Notes: a model not told the origin generated them from the letters alone. 64,000 nt of DNA from Bacillus sp. FJAT-45037 (GCF_002797325.1 NZ_KZ454938.1:756267-820266), one strand, 5' to 3'; shown: positions 1 through 8,124, numbered from the stretch's first letter. Made by a program: numbers and translations.

Positions 1-200
1 GCTTCTCAACAGGCGGAGCAACGGTAGAAGATATTGCGTTAATGCGTAAAGTCGTAGGACCTGAACTAGGTGTGAAAGCATCAGGTGGTGTTCGTGACCT
101 AGAAGGCGCACATGCAATGGTTAAAGCAGGAGCAACAAGAATTGGTGCAAGTGCAGGGGTTTCAATTGTTAACGGTGAAACGTCTAATTCAGACTACTAA
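1..200 (+). CDS. deoC: Deoxyribose-phosphate aldolase, C-terminal fragment
   Basis: This is the last 65 codons of DeoC, cut by the left window edge; the reading frame starts at base 3. DeoC cleaves 2-deoxyribose-5-phosphate to acetaldehyde and glyceraldehyde-3-phosphate in the cytoplasm during deoxynucleoside catabolism. The visible part begins just after the Schiff-base loop ([14 protein letters not shown]) and carries the second conserved lysine in GVKASGGVR, followed by the phosphate-binding GATRIGAS segment. The stop at 198-200 is followed directly by a strong terminator, so this is the last gene of its operon. Confidence 0.93.
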   Translation, partial: FSTGGATVEDIALMRKVVGPELGVKASGGVRDLEGAHAMVKAGATRIGASAGVSIVNGETSNSDY

Positions 201-207
201 AATTTGT

Positions 208-252
208 AAAGCAGACAAGCAGGCCTTTGGTCCGTATTGTCTGCTTTTTTTG
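208..252 (+). terminator. Rho-independent terminator after deoC
   Basis: An AAGCAGACAA arm pairs with TTGTCTGCTT and is followed by a run of T. It separates deoC from the sulfur island. Confidence 0.85.
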
Positions 253-377
253 CGTTAAACAAAAATCGATGGATGATCTACCTATAAGATAAGAAATTCT
301 TAACATAATCCAACAAGCTCCCGGGTATAAGTATGACAAGACTTATTTTCGATCGAGATGAGGGGGAGTGCAAAAAT

Positions 378-1115
378 ATGAACAAACGATTAGCTGTGTT
401 CAATACGTTAGCACTTATTGCCGTATTGATGGTGAACTATTTATCAAATGCATTGCCGATTAATGGACAGACAGCAGGAGAAATATCAGACCGTTTAAAT
501 GTACTCTTCACACCAGCAGGTTATGTGTTTTCAATTTGGGGACTCATCTATGTCTTGTTAATTATTTGGGTGATTGCGCAATTCTTACCTAAAACGAAAA
601 ACAGTCCAGTATATGAATCAGTCGGGTATTGGTTTGTCATCAGTTCTGCCTTAAACATTGCTTGGCTGTTGCTGTTTCACTATGAACGATTCAACTTAAC
701 GATGGTGGCGATGCTTGGTCTCTTGATTAGTTTAATCATCATTTACATCAAAATCGATCAAAGCGTTGGGCGTTCGCTCTTTAGAGTTCCCTTTTCTGTC
801 TATCTGGGTTGGGTATCGGTTGCGACGATTGTCAATGTAGGAATTGTCTTAACTGTCAATGATGTGAGCACATTCGGAATTGCCCCAGAAGTATGGACAG
901 CGATTCTACTAGTCGTTGCTACGGCATTAGGAGTCTGGTTTATGAGATACAATCATGATCTCATCTATCCTCTTGTGTTTATATGGGCATTTATTGGCAT
1001 TGCGGTTGAACGAAGTGAATATCCGATCATCGTGTATACGGCTTGGGCAATGGTTGCGATATTAGTTATTCTTATTGTCATTCAATTTGTGAGAAGAAGA
1101 GTTGTAAGGATATAA
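378..1115 (+). CDS. TspO/MBR-like polytopic membrane protein
   Basis: A 245-residue, almost wholly hydrophobic protein with about seven to eight membrane segments. The stretch FTPAGYVFSIWGLIYVLL matches the TspO/MBR (tryptophan-rich sensory protein) signature around its first helices, but the protein is longer than the usual 155-160 residues, so it belongs to an extended relative. TspO proteins bind porphyrins or other hydrophobic ligands; no ligand can be read from the sequence. The ATG at 378 is chosen because AGGGGGAG lies 9-10 bases upstream; an upstream ATG at 333 has no such site. A half-palindrome CCCGGGTATAAG lies just upstream (about 320-332), resembling the operator halves found further on. 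It is followed by its own terminator. Confidence 0.7.
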   Translation: MNKRLAVFNTLALIAVLMVNYLSNALPINGQTAGEISDRLNVLFTPAGYVFSIWGLIYVLLIIWVIAQFLPKTKNSPVYESVGYWFVISSALNIAWLLLFHYERFNLTMVAMLGLLISLIIIYIKIDQSVGRSLFRVPFSVYLGWVSVATIVNVGIVLTVNDVSTFGIAPEVWTAILLVVATALGVWFMRYNHDLIYPLVFIWAFIGIAVERSEYPIIVYTAWAMVAILVILIVIQFVRRRVVRI

Positions 1116-1127
1116 GTCTTCATTTGG

Positions 1128-1163
1128 AGCGTTAGGGAGTATACAGGACCCTGACGCTTTTTT
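1128..1163 (+). terminator. Rho-independent terminator
   Basis: AGCGTTAGGG pairs with CCCTGACGCT (one G-U pair) and is followed by six T. It ends the TspO-like transcript. Confidence 0.85.
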
Positions 1164-1265
1164 ATATGACTGAAACAGAGTACCTTATCTTTACAATAGT
1201 TGCCAAGTTAGATATGATACCCCTATAGCTATTTTTTAGTATCGGATAATAAAGGTGGGGAATTA

Positions 1266-1943
1266 ATGAGTGATGTATGGACAGTAGGGCCATTGATTAT
1301 TAAACATTCATGGGTATGGCTCGGTATCATCGTAGTGATTAGTGTTTTTATGATGAAACAATTCTTTAGTGAGACGTTAGGTGAAGAGAAAAATGAAAAA
1401 GAATCATTTTGGAATGCCTTTTTCGCCTTTTTTCTTACGTTTCAATTCTCAAAGTTAATCCTTCAATTTCAAGTGGCGATCAAGGATCCAATCGCGATAT
1501 TAGCTACGCCAAGTGGGGCAAATGAATGGATGCTTGCCTGGTTCGTGATGAGTATTTATTTATGGTGGGTGACAAGAGCAAATGCTAATCTTAGAGTGAC
1601 GTTATTTCTCAAGGTGACAGTCAGTTATTTGATCGTTGAGACGATGTATTATGCGCTCTTCCCGTTTACAACGATCCCAGGAGTCGTTCGTACAAGTGTC
1701 CTATTAATGGTGATTAATGCATTTCTTCTTGTTTGGGTTTATCTTCAGGTAAACCGGAACATAGCGATTCAAAAAATATTAGGCCAAGTGCTTGCTCTAT
1801 TTGGCTTGATCAACGGTGTGCTCGCTCTTTTCATCTCGATCAGGATGCTGGATTATTCGGTGCCGAGCTGGTTTTATATTTTGGTATTTCTAGCAGGCTT
1901 AATCACGATTTCATCATATGATAAAACGAAGGGGGAGAAATAA
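1266..1943 (+). CDS. Membrane protein of unknown function, paired with thioredoxin-like protein
   Basis: A 225-residue protein with about six or seven membrane segments. The N-terminus (WTVGPLIIKHSWVWLGIIVV) faintly recalls the first helix of prolipoprotein diacylglyceryl transferase, but no catalytic motif of that family is visible, so no function is assigned. AAGGTGGGG precedes the ATG. The stop lies one base before the start of the TlpA-like gene, so the two are almost certainly co-transcribed, which suggests a role in envelope thiol or sulfur handling (inference). Upstream, ATACCCCTATAGCTAT at 1217-1232 is a degenerate version of the CstR-type palindromes found elsewhere in the island. 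Confidence 0.6.
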   Translation: MSDVWTVGPLIIKHSWVWLGIIVVISVFMMKQFFSETLGEEKNEKESFWNAFFAFFLTFQFSKLILQFQVAIKDPIAILATPSGANEWMLAWFVMSIYLWWVTRANANLRVTLFLKVTVSYLIVETMYYALFPFTTIPGVVRTSVLLMVINAFLLVWVYLQVNRNIAIQKILGQVLALFGLINGVLALFISIRMLDYSVPSWFYILVFLAGLITISSYDKTKGEK

Positions 1944-1944
1944 C

Positions 1945-2463
1945 ATGCGTGCGAAACTCGTTTTACTTATTGTTTTTGGGTTTGTCATTTGGGGAGTGAT
2001 TGAATCAGTCTCCAATCAATCATCTACTCGTGAGGAAAATGAAGTGGAGCAGACATCGACAGATCTCGCACCAGATTTCACATTAGAAACTTTATCAGGA
2101 GAGAATGTCGCCCTATCTGATTTTATCGGTCAGCCTGTCATGGTTAACTTTTGGGCTACTTGGTGTCCTCCTTGTCGAGCAGAGATGCCAGATATGGAAG
2201 AGTTTTATCAAGAAGAGGATGTCATGATCCTAGCGGTGAATGCTACAGCGTCTGAAACATCTGTTGATACGGTAAGGGCGTTCCAAGAAGAGCTTGAGTT
2301 AACGTTCCCAATCTTGCTTGATCCAACAAGTGAGGCAGCTTCGCTCTATAACATTCAACCACTACCGACATCTGTGTTCATTAATCGTCAAGGAGAAGTA
2401 GAACATGTTCAAGTTGGTGCGATGAACAAGGAAATGATGCTGCGAGTTTTAGAAGAATTATAA
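1945..2463 (+). CDS. TlpA/ResA-like membrane-anchored thioredoxin-fold protein
   Basis: A 172-residue protein with one N-terminal membrane anchor (residues about 4-20), a polar linker, and an extracytoplasmic AhpC/TSA-Redoxin domain. The active site WATWCPPCRAEM places the redox cysteines at about 74 and 77, and PLPTSVFIN supplies the cis-proline loop. Proteins of this type (ResA, StoA, TlpA) reduce disulfides outside the membrane, for example during cytochrome c maturation. Start 1945 is preferred over in-frame codons upstream because GGGGGAG ends 7 bases before it. It follows the preceding membrane protein with a one-base gap. In the sulfur island it may reduce persulfides or disulfides at the cell surface; this is inference. 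Confidence 0.85.
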   Translation: MRAKLVLLIVFGFVIWGVIESVSNQSSTREENEVEQTSTDLAPDFTLETLSGENVALSDFIGQPVMVNFWATWCPPCRAEMPDMEEFYQEEDVMILAVNATASETSVDTVRAFQEELELTFPILLDPTSEAASLYNIQPLPTSVFINRQGEVEHVQVGAMNKEMMLRVLEEL

Positions 2464-2564
2464 GAGGTATGTGATAAAGGGTGAAGATGTACAATCATTC
2501 TCGAATCAGTTAAAATATGAGTAAATAAGATCCCGAATCTACCGGATGAGAGGAGTTTAGATTT

Positions 2565-2825
2565 ATGGAATATACTCAAGAGATGAAAAATCGTCTAAAA
2601 CGTATTGAAGGGCAAGTGCGTGGTGTGCTTCGTTTGATGGAAGAAGAAAAAGATTGTAAAGCAGTAATCACGCAAATGTCTGCGACAAAATCAGCGATGG
2701 ATCGAGCAATGGCTTTTGTGATTGCTAAGAATATGCAACAATGTATTCTCGAACAAGTGGAAAAAGGCGAGAGTGCCGATGAAATTGTCGAAGAAGCGAT
2801 TCAATTACTAGTAAAAAGTCGATAG
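2565..2825 (+). CDS. cstR: CsoR-family persulfide-sensing repressor, CstR type (copy 1)
   Basis: An 86-residue, all-helical CsoR/RcnR-family repressor. Copper-sensing CsoR needs a Cys-His-Cys set; here the first and last cysteines are present (C31 in EEEKDC, C60 in NMQQC) but the His position is Asn56 (AKNM). That is the pattern of CstR, which forms disulfide or polysulfide links between C31 and C60' on exposure to sulfane sulfur and then releases DNA. Arg and Lys residues in RLKRIEGQVRGVLR form the conserved DNA-binding face. GAGAGGAG precedes the ATG. A terminator separates it from the CstB-like gene. A second close paralog lies at 5682. Confidence 0.9.
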   Translation: MEYTQEMKNRLKRIEGQVRGVLRLMEEEKDCKAVITQMSATKSAMDRAMAFVIAKNMQQCILEQVEKGESADEIVEEAIQLLVKSR

Positions 2826-2831
2826 TACATG

Positions 2832-2866
2832 AGAAGGATACTGACATCGGTATTCTTCTTTTTTTG
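2832..2866 (+). terminator. Terminator or attenuator between cstR copy 1 and cstB-like gene
   Basis: AGAAGGATAC pairs with GTATTCTTCT with a short loop and is followed by eight T. The next gene begins 65 bases later, so partial read-through is possible. Confidence 0.75.
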
Positions 2867-2930
2867 TGGATTAATTTTTTACAGACGGGGAACATAAAAA
2901 GTAGAGACAAACCGCAGGAGGTATACTTCT

Positions 2931-4346
2931 ATGTTCTTTCGATCTTTTTTTGATGAAAAACTAGCGCATATGTCATACTTAATTGGCTGTCAGAAAACGG
3001 GTGAAGCGATTGTCGTAGACCCGGGTCGTAACCTTACTCCATACTTTCAGGTCGCAAAAAAAGAAGGCTTCACAATTTCCGCTGCAACAGAAACGCATAT
3101 CCATGCTGATTATGCATCAGGTGCAAAGGAATTAGCTGAGCGCTATGGTGTTCGGTTGTATTTATCAGATGAAGGAGACGACGATTGGAAGTATGCATTC
3201 GCTGATGATGTCGGTGCAACACTTGTCAAACACGAGGATCAATTTTCAATCGGTGGCGTCCAATTTGATGTTTTACACACACCTGGTCATACCCCTGAGA
3301 GCATCTCATTTTTGTTAACAGATAAAGGTGGCGGTGCTAATGAGCCGATGGGTATTTTTACAGGAGATTTCTTATTTGTTGGTGATGTCGGAAGGCCTGA
3401 TCTACTAGAGAAGTCAGCAGGCTCTGTCGGAACGGCTGAAAAAGGCGCTAAGCAAATGTTTGAGTCGATCCAAGCAATGAGGGAGCTATCTGATGACATT
3501 CAAGTATGGCCGGCGCACGGGGCAGGTAGTGCGTGTGGGAAATCACTTGGAGCGGTTCCTGTAACAACGATTGGCTATGAAAAGAAACATAACTGGGCGT
3601 TTCAACTAACGGATGAAAAAGCCTTTACCGAGGAGCTACTTCAAAGTCAGCCAGAACCTCCGACGTATTTTGGGATGATGAAAAAGATTAACAAAGAGGG
3701 CACTGCACAAAAACGAGAGACGAAGCCACGTAGATTACAATCAGTGAAAGAAATGGAGGATAGGATCGATAATGATTTGTTTGTGATTGACACGAGGAAG
3801 TCCCCTTTGTTTGCATACGGTCATATCGTCGGTGCAATAAATATTTCAATCGAAAAATCATTTACAAATTGGGCGGGATGGCTCGTGCCTTATGATAAAG
3901 ACCTCGTCTGTGTGATCGAAGAATCAAAGCTAGAAGAAGTCATACTGGCATTGCAATCGATTGGACTCGATCGAACCGTTGCGTTTATTGACGGGGCAAC
4001 ACTTGAGAAAGACGTCAATCTTCCTATGTACAAACAGGTAGATGTAGAAGAGGCGTATCAACAAGTGGAAGCGAACAAAGGAATCTTACTTGATGTTCGA
4101 AATGAAAGTGAATGGATCGATGGGCATTACCCGGATGCAACCCATGTGTTCCTCGGCACGTTAGAGGATCACCTTGACCGCATACCAAAGGATGAGACTC
4201 TTTACGTATTATGTGGTTCAGGTGTACGATCAGCGATTGCCGTCAGCATCCTGTTAAAGCATGGATTTAAACAAGTTGTGAACGTAAAAGGTGGATTTTC
4301 TGCATGGGTTACAAGTGATCTTCCTGTCACGAAAGATCTGTCATAG
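2931..4346 (+). CDS. cstB: Persulfide dioxygenase-rhodanese fusion (CstB-like)
   Basis: A 471-residue, three-domain cytoplasmic enzyme. Residues 1-245 form an ETHE1-type metallo-beta-lactamase persulfide dioxygenase, with iron-site residues in THIHAD (H56, H58, D60), H120 in HTPGH, D146 in FTGD and H196 in WPAH; Cys202 in GSACGK matches the CstB cysteine of the dioxygenase domain. Residues about 270-355 are a rhodanese fold without a Cys loop (pseudo-rhodanese), and about 370-471 is an active rhodanese with C428 in LCGSGVRS. CstB oxidises persulfides with O2 and releases thiosulfate. GCAGGAGG lies upstream of the ATG. The neighbouring CstR genes support control by sulfane sulfur. The assignment is strong because the domain order and each key residue are visible. 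Confidence 0.93.
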   Translation: MFFRSFFDEKLAHMSYLIGCQKTGEAIVVDPGRNLTPYFQVAKKEGFTISAATETHIHADYASGAKELAERYGVRLYLSDEGDDDWKYAFADDVGATLVKHEDQFSIGGVQFDVLHTPGHTPESISFLLTDKGGGANEPMGIFTGDFLFVGDVGRPDLLEKSAGSVGTAEKGAKQMFESIQAMRELSDDIQVWPAHGAGSACGKSLGAVPVTTIGYEKKHNWAFQLTDEKAFTEELLQSQPEPPTYFGMMKKINKEGTAQKRETKPRRLQSVKEMEDRIDNDLFVIDTRKSPLFAYGHIVGAINISIEKSFTNWAGWLVPYDKDLVCVIEESKLEEVILALQSIGLDRTVAFIDGATLEKDVNLPMYKQVDVEEAYQQVEANKGILLDVRNESEWIDGHYPDATHVFLGTLEDHLDRIPKDETLYVLCGSGVRSAIAVSILLKHGFKQVVNVKGGFSAWVTSDLPVTKDLS

Positions 4347-4356
4347 TTTCGTATTA

Positions 4357-4586
4357 AAGAGGTTGGGACATTAAGAAATTTTAACTGAGAACCCGAACAG
4401 TGCCCGAATTTAGCGGATGAAATATACGTAGACTGCGGGATGAAAAGCAACGGTGAGACCCCACAGTGCGAAGCACGAGGAGGCTCACCAGCTTCCCGCG
4501 AAAAGCGAAGTATATTTTAGGAGCGGCTTATTCCTCTACTTTTTGTCGGATTCTCATTGGTTAAATCATTTCTGTCCCCACCTCTT
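4357..4586 (+). repeat. 230-bp element with inverted GAGGTTGGGACA ends
   Basis: The left end AAGAGGTTGGGACA (4357-4370) is mirrored by TGTCCCCACCTCTT (4573-4586). Inside lies a nested stem: GCGGGA near 4436 pairs with TCCCGC near 4494, and GGTGAG with CTCACC. There is no open frame. Similar ends recur at 5392-5524 and, as a half element, at 29032. The whole could fold into one long hairpin and act as a terminator, or be a non-autonomous mobile repeat; the sequence does not decide. Confidence 0.75.
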
Positions 4587-4684
4587 CTCCCTTTTAAAGA
4601 AGGTGTAAGCAAGACCTAGTGAGGTTGACGAGTCATGTATAATAGTACTATTATTTAAATTTTTAGTGGAAAGGAGTGTGGCGA

Positions 4685-5389
4685 ATGGGTGACTGGTTTT
4701 TTTCTTCATTTGTACATAATACGGCATTATTAAAACTTTCTTTTGCAGCTTTGGCCGGGTTGATTATTGGCTTAGAACGAGAATTAAAAGGGAAACCCCT
4801 CGGATTAAAAACGTGTTTAATTGTTGCGGTGACGGCTTGTTTATTGACGATTGTCTCATATGAGTCAGCCTTCTTATTCTCTGAAGCCTATTCACGCCCG
4901 ATGGACCCAGGTCGTATTCCATCCTATGTGATTAGTGGGATCGGATTTTTAGGAGCTGGTGTGATTTTACGTCGAAATAATGATGCGATCTCTGGCTTAA
5001 CAACAGCTTCTCTCGTTCTCGCTTCAGCAGGAATTGGGATTACAATTGGGGTTGGCTTTTATATGGAAGCTTTTCTTGGTGTCTTCTTTATGATTTTAGG
5101 TGTTCGCATTATTCCTGATCTCGTCGAATGGATTGGACCCAAGAAGTTAGCGGATATTGAAATTCGAGCAAAGGTTTTCATTAAAAAAGAGACCAATCTT
5201 ACGAACTTCTTGAAAGAAGTAAAGAGTAAAGGAATGGGAATTCGCCGTGTGAAAGTAAAAGAAGAAGCAGAAGATATTTTGCTGACGTGTATTATCGTAA
5301 CAAGTAAGAAGATGTACACAACAGATGTTTTTTATGCGTTAAAGGCTTCGAAAGATGTGTTACAAGTAGAGGTGGAAAACATCACGTAA
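4685..5389 (+). CDS. MgtC/SapB-family membrane protein
   Basis: A 234-residue protein with an N-terminal MgtC domain of about five membrane helices, including the family hallmark GLIIGLERELKGKPLGLKT and PSYVISGIGFLGAGVI, followed by a C-terminal cytoplasmic ACT-like domain of about 90 residues. MgtC proteins are linked to growth in low magnesium and modulation of the F-ATPase or membrane potential; this is family knowledge, and the substrate or partner is not visible. The ATG at 4685 is used because AAGGAG lies 8 bases upstream; the GTG at 4676 overlaps that site. It stands alone between two copies of the GGGACA-ended repeat and is probably not part of the sulfur regulon. Confidence 0.88.
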   Translation: MGDWFFSSFVHNTALLKLSFAALAGLIIGLERELKGKPLGLKTCLIVAVTACLLTIVSYESAFLFSEAYSRPMDPGRIPSYVISGIGFLGAGVILRRNNDAISGLTTASLVLASAGIGITIGVGFYMEAFLGVFFMILGVRIIPDLVEWIGPKKLADIEIRAKVFIKKETNLTNFLKEVKSKGMGIRRVKVKEEAEDILLTCIIVTSKKMYTTDVFYALKASKDVLQVEVENIT

Positions 5390-5391
5390 TG

Positions 5392-5524
5392 AAAAGACTG
5401 GGACATAACTAAAGTGTTTAACTCAGGATGGAAATGAAGCGCTAATTCAGGAGCGGTTTACATAAGCCGCAACCATAGTGTTGGAGTTCCATAAGTTAAA
5501 CTACTTTTGTCCCTGTCTTTTTTT
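5392..5524 (+). repeat. 133-bp inverted-end element, relative of 4357-4586
   Basis: AAAAGACTGGGACA at the left is mirrored by TTTGTCCCTGTCTTTTT at the right, with further pairing of GTTTAACT and AGTTAAAC inside and a central GCGGTTT/AAGCCGC hairpin. It follows the MgtC gene by two bases and ends in a T-run, so it probably also serves as that gene's terminator. Confidence 0.7.
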
Positions 5525-5530
5525 ATTTAT

Positions 5531-5580
5531 ATACCCCCTTGCGTATGCTTACCGTCTGTGCTAATATAGGTACCAGGGTA
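5531..5580 (+). promoter_or_regulatory. Promoter with CstR-type palindromes upstream of cstR copy 2
   Basis: A TTGCGT box (5539-5544) and TAATAT (5562-5567) are 17 bases apart. ATACCCCCTTGCGTAT (5531-5546) overlaps the -35 box and TACCAGGGTA (5571-5580) lies near the start point. Both are TACC/GGTA palindromes like those upstream of 6059 and 10496, so autorepression is likely (inference). Confidence 0.55.
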
Positions 5581-5681
5581 TAACAAACGTTGTGAAACGG
5601 CGGTTGCCTTAAAATTATTGATTCAGTTCCTTTATAATTTGAATCAATGACGTGAAAGAGAAGTGAAGGGAGTGTCGTTTG

Positions 5682-5942
5682 ATGGAATATACTCAAGACA
5701 TGAAAAATCGCTTGAAACGAATTGAAGGTCAAGTACGTGGTGTTCTTCGTATGATGGAAGAAGAACAAGATTGCAAGACGGTGATTGGGCAAATGTCGGC
5801 GGTCAAGTCAGCATCAGACCGTGCAATGGCTTATATCATCGCTAAAAACATGCAACATTGTATGTTAGAAGAGATAGAAAAAGGTGAGCGTGCGGACGCG
5901 GTCGTAGACGAAGCTATTCAGTTACTTGTTAAAACAAGATAA
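5682..5942 (+). CDS. cstR: CsoR-family persulfide-sensing repressor, CstR type (copy 2)
   Basis: An 86-residue paralog of the regulator at 2565, differing at roughly one quarter of positions. It keeps C31 (EEEQDC) and C60 (NMQHC) and again has Asn instead of the metal-binding His, so it is predicted to sense sulfane sulfur, not copper. The helix-1 DNA face RLKRIEGQVRGVLR is identical between the two copies, which suggests that both bind the same operators and may form mixed tetramers; this is inference. GAAGGGAG precedes the ATG at 5682; the TTG three bases upstream is less likely. It sits directly before the promoter of the TusA-rhodanese gene and is the likely regulator of that operon. Confidence 0.9.
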   Translation: MEYTQDMKNRLKRIEGQVRGVLRMMEEEQDCKTVIGQMSAVKSASDRAMAYIIAKNMQHCMLEEIEKGERADAVVDEAIQLLVKTR

Positions 5943-5959
5943 TTTTTTTGATTTAAATA

Positions 5960-6038
5960 ATACCTAAACGGGTATAAGTAATTTAAGGTTGACGCGCGAA
6001 AGATAACGTGTATAATATAGATATACGGGTAAGGGTAT
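5960..6038 (+). promoter_or_regulatory. Sigma-A promoter flanked by two CstR-type operators
   Basis: TTGACG (5989-5994) and TATAAT (6011-6016) are separated by 16 bases. ATACC-TAAACG-GGTAT (5960-5975) lies upstream of the -35 box, and ATACGGGTAAGGGTAT (6023-6038) covers the expected transcription start. The arrangement fits repression by CstR of the gene at 6059 and its followers. Confidence 0.75.
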
Positions 6039-6058
6039 TTGAAAAGGAGGGCATTTAA

Positions 6059-6625
6059 ATGTCAATTAAAGTTGATCATGTATTAGACGCAAAAGGATTA
6101 GCATGTCCGATGCCAATCGTGAAAACAAAGAAAACAATAGACAGTATTGAAGCAGGTCAAGTATTAGAGATCCAAGCAACAGATAAAGGTTCATTAGCGG
6201 ATTTAAAAGCTTGGGCCAAATCAACAGGTCATCATTATTTAGGAACGATCGAAGAAGGGGACACACTGATTCACTACATTCGTAAAGCAAGTGAGAGTGA
6301 AGAGAAGGAAGAAGTAGATTTCCCGCACGTCATCTCTAATGAAGAGTTAGAAGCGAAAGTCGGAGAAAGCAATACAACCATTCTTGACGTTCGTGAGCCG
6401 GCAGAATATGCGTTTTCTCACGTACCAACAGCTGTTTCAATTCCACTAGGTGAATTGGAAGGTCGTTTAAATGAGTTAGATCCAGCTCATCAAGTCTATG
6501 TCATCTGTCGCACAGGTTCACGAAGTGCCTTCGCAGCAAAAGTATTACAAGACAATGGATTCAATCAAGTACACAATACAAAACCAGGCATGACAAGCTG
6601 GAGTGGAAAGACAGAAAGTAAGTAG
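6059..6625 (+). CDS. TusA-rhodanese fusion sulfurtransferase
   Basis: A 188-residue cytoplasmic protein made of a TusA domain (residues 1-78, active Cys16 in LACPMP) joined by a short acidic linker to a rhodanese domain (about 90-185, active Cys150 in VICRTGSRS). Both domains carry sulfur as a cysteine persulfide, so the fusion should relay sulfane sulfur between partners such as the dioxygenases and DsrE-like protein nearby. S. aureus CstA is another multidomain sulfurtransferase built from such modules. AAAGGAGG precedes the ATG. It is the first gene after the operator-flanked promoter and likely heads an operon running to 10406. Confidence 0.9.
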   Translation: MSIKVDHVLDAKGLACPMPIVKTKKTIDSIEAGQVLEIQATDKGSLADLKAWAKSTGHHYLGTIEEGDTLIHYIRKASESEEKEEVDFPHVISNEELEAKVGESNTTILDVREPAEYAFSHVPTAVSIPLGELEGRLNELDPAHQVYVICRTGSRSAFAAKVLQDNGFNQVHNTKPGMTSWSGKTESK

Positions 6626-6690
6626 TGGTTAGCGATTAGCAGTTAGCAAATAGCTAAAATCTTCAAACAAAAAATCTCGGGGGTGTATGT

Positions 6691-7821
6691 ATGTCAGTGA
6701 AAGCGATGAAAGCAGGAGAATTAGCAAGAACGGTTATTAATAAGGAAGAGTTGTTTATTCTAGATGTTCGTAACAATGATGCGTATGCTGATTGGAAAAT
6801 AGAAGGAGACGGAATCGAATCGTTAAATACTCCTTACTTCGATCTTATTGAAGGCGTAGATGAGATTCTTGACCAAATTCCGACGGATAAAGAAGTTCTA
6901 GTTGTTTGTGCGAAAGAAGGGTCATCGATCTTTGTAGCTGAGCAATTAGCTGAAGCAACTGGTCGTGACATTCATTACCTAGAAGGCGGCATGAAGGCTT
7001 GGAGCGAGCACTTAGAACCGATTAAAGTAGGCGACCTTGATGGCGGCGGTTCTGTGTATCAATTCGTCCGCTTAGGTAAAGGCTGCTTGTCATATATGAT
7101 TGTTTCAGGTGATGAGGGTGCGATGATTGACCCACTACGTCTTGTGGATCAATACGCTGCTTTTGCCGAGAAACTAGGTATTAAAGTGTTACACATGTTT
7201 GATACTCACTTGCATGCAGATCATATTTCAGGTGGACGCCGTTTAGCACAATCGACAGGTGGAACGTACTACTTGCCACCTAAGGATGCTGATGAGGTCA
7301 CGTTTAAATATGAGCCAATTGAAGACGGTATGGAAGTGACATTTGGTGGGGCGAACGTTCGCGTAAAAGCGGTGTATTCACCTGGTCATACGATTGGCAG
7401 CACGTCTTATGTTGTCAATGACACCTACTTGTTTACAGGCGACATTTTATTCCTTGATTCAATCGGTCGACCAGACCTTGCTGGTAAAGCAGAAGATTGG
7501 GTTAGTGATCTACGTGAATCGTTATATGTACGCTACAAGAAATTGAACCAAGATCTACTTGTACTACCAGCTCACTTTGCTAAATTAATTGAGCTAGATG
7601 ATCAAGGTCGTGTATTTGCACGATTAGGCGATTTATACAAAGAGAATCATGGTTTACTAATTGAAGATGAAGATGAGTTCCGTCGTGTGGTCTCTGAGAA
7701 CTTACCACCTCAACCAAATGCCTATCAAGAGATTCGTAAGACAAACATGGGAATTTTAACACCGAACACAGAAGAAGAAACGGAAATGGAAATTGGTCCA
7801 AACCGTTGTGCAGTATCGTAA
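6691..7821 (+). CDS. Rhodanese-persulfide dioxygenase fusion (reversed domain order)
   Basis: A 376-residue protein with an N-terminal rhodanese-like domain (1-110, possible active Cys73 in VVCAKEGSS) and a C-terminal ETHE1-like metallo-beta-lactamase domain (118-376). The metal motif is THLHADH (H173, H175, D177, H178), followed by SPGHT, FTGD and LPAH. The order is the reverse of the CstB-like protein at 2931. The protein ends in RCAVS, a near-terminal Cys that could take part in persulfide transfer. It is expected to oxidise persulfide to sulfite. CGGGGGTG precedes the ATG. The genes on both sides encode TusA domains, which supports a shared sulfur relay. The rhodanese loop is not the standard CRxGxR, so its activity is less certain. 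Confidence 0.87.
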   Translation: MSVKAMKAGELARTVINKEELFILDVRNNDAYADWKIEGDGIESLNTPYFDLIEGVDEILDQIPTDKEVLVVCAKEGSSIFVAEQLAEATGRDIHYLEGGMKAWSEHLEPIKVGDLDGGGSVYQFVRLGKGCLSYMIVSGDEGAMIDPLRLVDQYAAFAEKLGIKVLHMFDTHLHADHISGGRRLAQSTGGTYYLPPKDADEVTFKYEPIEDGMEVTFGGANVRVKAVYSPGHTIGSTSYVVNDTYLFTGDILFLDSIGRPDLAGKAEDWVSDLRESLYVRYKKLNQDLLVLPAHFAKLIELDDQGRVFARLGDLYKENHGLLIEDEDEFRRVVSENLPPQPNAYQEIRKTNMGILTPNTEEETEMEIGPNRCAVS

Positions 7822-7878
7822 AAATTTGCATGATTTCAAACAAAATGACAAATAATTCATATTAGGAGATGATTTTTA

Positions 7879-8106
7879 ATGAATAGTAACAAGGTATTAA
7901 ATGCAGAAGGTTTAGCTTGTCCAATGCCAATCATCAAAACAAAAAAGGAAATGGATACTCTTGAGTCAGGTCAAGTACTTGAGATCCATGCAACAGATAA
8001 AGGTGCACAAGCAGATATGGCTGCTTGGGCGAAAACATCAGGTCATGAGTTAATGCACCAAGAACAAGACGGAAATGTGTTTAAATTCTGGATCAAAAAA
8101 GCATAA
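7879..8106 (+). CDS. tusA: TusA-family sulfurtransferase
   Basis: A 75-residue single-domain TusA protein with the active cysteine at 14 in LACPMP and the conserved KTKKEM helix. TusA carries sulfane sulfur as a persulfide to acceptor proteins in the cytoplasm. Its sequence is very close to the TusA half of the fusion at 6059, consistent with local duplication. TAGGAGATG lies upstream of the ATG. The position between the two-domain dioxygenase and the SulP transporter suggests that it serves this detoxification pathway, not tRNA thiolation (inference). Confidence 0.9.
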   Translation: MNSNKVLNAEGLACPMPIIKTKKEMDTLESGQVLEIHATDKGAQADMAAWAKTSGHELMHQEQDGNVFKFWIKKA

Positions 8107-8124
8107 TAAATCGTCTAGTGTGGT

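Noticed and set aside
4624-4654. TTGACG and TATAAT-like boxes before mgtC
   Set aside because: TTGACG (4625-4630) and TATAAT (4638-4643) are only 7 bases apart. Alternative -10 boxes such as TATTAT at 18 bases are weak, so no promoter is called.
6626-6690. TTAGC-rich short repeats before the rhodanese-dioxygenase gene
   Set aside because: The units GATTAGCAGTTAGCAAATAGC are short and degenerate and look like simple sequence drift, with no evidence of function.
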